64,000 nucleotides of DNA from Theobroma cacao (lineage: Eukaryota > Streptophyta > Magnoliopsida > Malvales > Malvaceae): NCBI RefSeq assembly GCF_000208745.1, contig NC_030850.1:1048393-1112392 (forward strand), given 5' to 3'. A program made the translations under genes and the position numbers. Shown here piece by piece: positions 61,508 through 64,000 of the stretch; positions within the stretch are counted from its first letter, which is position 1; each line of letters begins with the position of its first letter. The notes beneath the pieces were generated by a model, which searched no databases, was not told the DNA's origin, and saw only the letters and a program-made list of their open reading frames with translations.

Positions 61508-64000
61508 CTAGGAGGAAGCTTGATATGTTGTTGGTCGCCAATCACCTTTCTGAGCGCTGAGTATTCCTTCATCATCTTTGGAGAAAGTCAGATGAACCTC
61601 CCAATGCAGAGACTTCAACAAGTTCTCCACTTCCCCAATAGCTTTTGATTCATCACGAACAATCAGTTTTCCTCCTGGTCTGACAATTCGATCAACCTCT
61701 GCCATCACCGGTTCAAGTTTGCACCTTGTGAACGCCAGGGAAATGAACCGATTAGCAAACTTTTTCAATTGCAGGTGGAATTGAATGAAAGAAAAGAAAG
61801 AAGGGAATATCGTGCTACAGTTTCTAACCTCTTTGTCAGCTTGGAGAACAGATGATCAGCGTGCAGGAGATCATACGATCGAGGGTAGGTGCTGAAGGAC
61901 TCGCACCAGTCATGGTATATTCCAAAAAGACCACGTTCATAGATTATTGGAAGTGTGTCCGGAGAATCGAAGTTCACCACGTTCAGCACCCACACTTGAA
62001 TGTCCTTCAGGGCTGCTGCAAACCTGCACGCATCCAAGATGTAACTTTCCATCTTTAGTGTACTGATTTCTAATACGAGAAAGAGAAGTGATGAACGACC
62101 ATTACCCTCCATAAACAGCTCTCATGTCCATCACATTTCTAACATTAGACCAACTGATTCCCAATCCGCTCATATACAACTTGCTCACTACTCGTGTCCA
62201 ATGTTCATAATCTCTAGCAAAATCTTGGGGAGCTGGTTTCCCGTAAATCCCCATCTGGGAGCTGTTCAACCAGTAGGGAATGTTTTGTAGCCGAGCAGGC
62301 CAATCTGCTGGCCATCGTGCCCCTCGTTCAGCCTGATTTACTGGCACGCGATGCATGCATGCCTGCAGGGGTACGTGCCTGAAACAAAACAAGCAAGAAT
62401 GAATCTATCACCTTAACGTGAAGCATTTCGTTATAGTACTTGAGCCGAAGAGATAGCTTCATGAGCTGCAGTTGACCCTTGACCTGACAGAATGGAGCAT
62501 AACATCGAGAGTATGTAAAGAAACCTACCAGATAGCATTTGCATCATCACTATTTTCACACATTGGAGGATTATTCTCCTTCCTTTTGTCATAGCATTCA
62601 TTTGAGGTAGGTTTGCGGTAGATGGCAGCACCAATGGAATTCAATTGATCCTTCTTAATGGTCACAAGCTCCCAACACATGCATTCTGTCAGGGCCGACA
62701 TGGCTGCAAAATTAACTACATGTCAGCTCAAAGAAAACCTAAAAAACTCTGTTTGAATTGAATGTAATTTTACGTGTTCACCGTTCCATATTTCCACATC
62801 CTCTTCAAGATTCTGGTAGACAGGGGTAGCTGACCAGACAAAGTACCCTCCAGGTCTCAGAACACGGTTCAGTTCTAGCAGAAGCAGACCACCTTCTGCG
62901 TGCCACGGCACTCTACAACGTGCACAGTGCACTACATCGAAGACCCTGGAAGGAAATGGTAGCCGCTGAGAACCCATCACAGCGGATATTGCAGGAATTC
63001 CTCTTTCAAGGGCGAATTGAACTTGAGCTTCATGCTCATCTTTAGGCGCGAAAGACATTGTCAGAACATCTCTATCGAAAAGAAAACCTCCAAAGCTGGC
63101 AACACCACATCCAACATCCAAGATCACCCTGGTGTGCTTACCCCATTTAATGTCCGGTACTGACTGCAACCAATGAAACGTAATCTTCATTCTCAGCGTA
63201 TAATATGATAATCTCCCATTCTTGTCATCTTACTTACTTTTCTGAGTCTCACTATCAATCTCAGGATAAGAAAGTAAGTGTATAGAATTTAAAATATAAT
63301 AATTACAGATTCATATGCAAAAAGAGAACATCTTCATTGTAATTTTGTGAGTGAAAATAAGAAATTTATACGTAGTTCAAGCAGGATCAAAGTCAATACA
63401 TACATGGGACTGTCTCAGAATTACCTGCTCAACAAAGTCAATGTAGTGGCGGGCCCCATGTATGAATTGGGTCCCTCCGCCAGGGAAAGTCAAGAACTCA
63501 CCGCTCACTTTAACCCAGTTCTGATGCCCTTTCACCTGAGCCAACTTCGTGTGTGGTACATTATGGTACCATATCTGCAAGACCACAGGAAAACAAAGTT
63601 ACAATCTCGCAAAAAGATCATAACAATCAGATGGGTTTATTCAATCTTGACCTTATCTCGGCTTTGGGGCCACGGGATGGACCTTTTGTATCCCTCCGGA
63701 AGTGGGACCAAACACGTGGGTGCCTCCTCAGGGCAATGCCTCTCCCGATGTTCAAAGTGCTTAGTACTATGTAATTTCTTCAATGCTTTCTCGTTGTCCA
63801 AACATGGTATGTAATCAGGACCGGCAGTGACGTTACATAACTGCCATGTGTAACCATAGATACTCTCTTTACCGTTTGATTCGTCCTTCCGTCTCTCTTT
63901 CTCGTTCTCTGATTGAGTCTTCTGCGTCTTCCAGGACTTCTTCGACTCGGACGACTCTTTTGGAATGGAACTTCCTAACGACTCTCCCGAGTTTGAGTCG
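61508..64000 (-). CDS. Probable pectin-type methyltransferase (QUA2/DUF248 family, PMT24/25-like), partial at the right edge
   Basis: Seven exons are in the window (63652->64000, 63425-63574, 62782-63163, 62529-62703, 62106-62378, 61829-62023, 61508-61724), all joining in frame, about 580 residues; the start lies beyond 64000. The order is: a Ser/Lys/Glu-rich linker ([18 protein letters not shown]) typical of the PMT24-27 group, [46 protein letters not shown], the SAM-binding motif [99 protein letters not shown] and [10 protein letters not shown]. The family are type II Golgi membrane proteins thought to methylate wall polysaccharides such as homogalacturonan. The N-terminal cytosolic tail and membrane anchor must lie outside the window. 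No disruption is seen. Confidence 0.95.

Overview
The window is nuclear DNA from a flowering plant, most likely a woody eudicot. It is AT-rich, its genes have short GT-AG introns, it carries two nuclear tRNA genes, and it encodes plant-only families: a CYP84A lignin P450, a TM6-type MADS-box gene, a subfamily I GATA factor, ALDH3F1, a CPYC glutaredoxin and a QUA2-type methyltransferase. I cannot name the species. Three assembly defects are visible: single Ns at 12607 and 24412, and a 243-base N run at 17828-18070.

Layout. 1-1309 (minus) is exon 1 of ferulate 5-hydroxylase; its second exon lies off the left edge. 1.4-17.3 kb is repeat-rich and gene-poor. It holds a (TTA)n hairpin, a roughly 106-110 bp unit in three copies (11469-11785), and four clean exons of a peroxisomal-type citrate synthase (12667-13558, minus) with no other exons in sight. 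17367-18208 (plus) is a glycine-rich secreted protein interrupted by the N run. 22656-23962 (minus) is a GATA5-like factor with a 5' UTR intron. 24-32 kb has no gene that I can see, only old repeats and one cluster of promoter-type motifs near 30.1-30.3 kb.

The right half is gene-dense: tRNA-Pro(CGG) at 32157; a secreted LRR protein (33536-35473, minus); tRNA-Phe(GAA) at 36365; a second intronless secreted LRR protein (37230-38498, minus); a 7-exon microspherule/FHA protein (41239-45244, minus, with a SINE-like insertion in an intron); a 7-exon TM6 B-class floral MADS-box gene (47022-48753, minus); a 21/24-bp minisatellite (49841-50396); a 10-exon ALDH3F1 (54414-56880, plus); a small oxidoreductase-like (UPF0651) protein (58009-58380, plus); a 4-exon secretory-pathway CPYC glutaredoxin (58999-59827, plus); an NPF/PTR transporter pseudogene (60401-61056, plus); and the 3' part of a PMT24/25-type Golgi methyltransferase (61508 to beyond 64000, minus).

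The genes are independent transcription units, not a pathway cluster. Exon boundaries were placed by hand, using GT-AG sites, reading-frame continuity and remembered family sequence; in every multi-exon gene the exon lengths add up to an open frame. No clearly novel system was found. The most unusual items are the isolated but fully intact citrate synthase exon block next to an assembly N, the decayed NPF copy, and the minisatellite whose units are all multiples of three.
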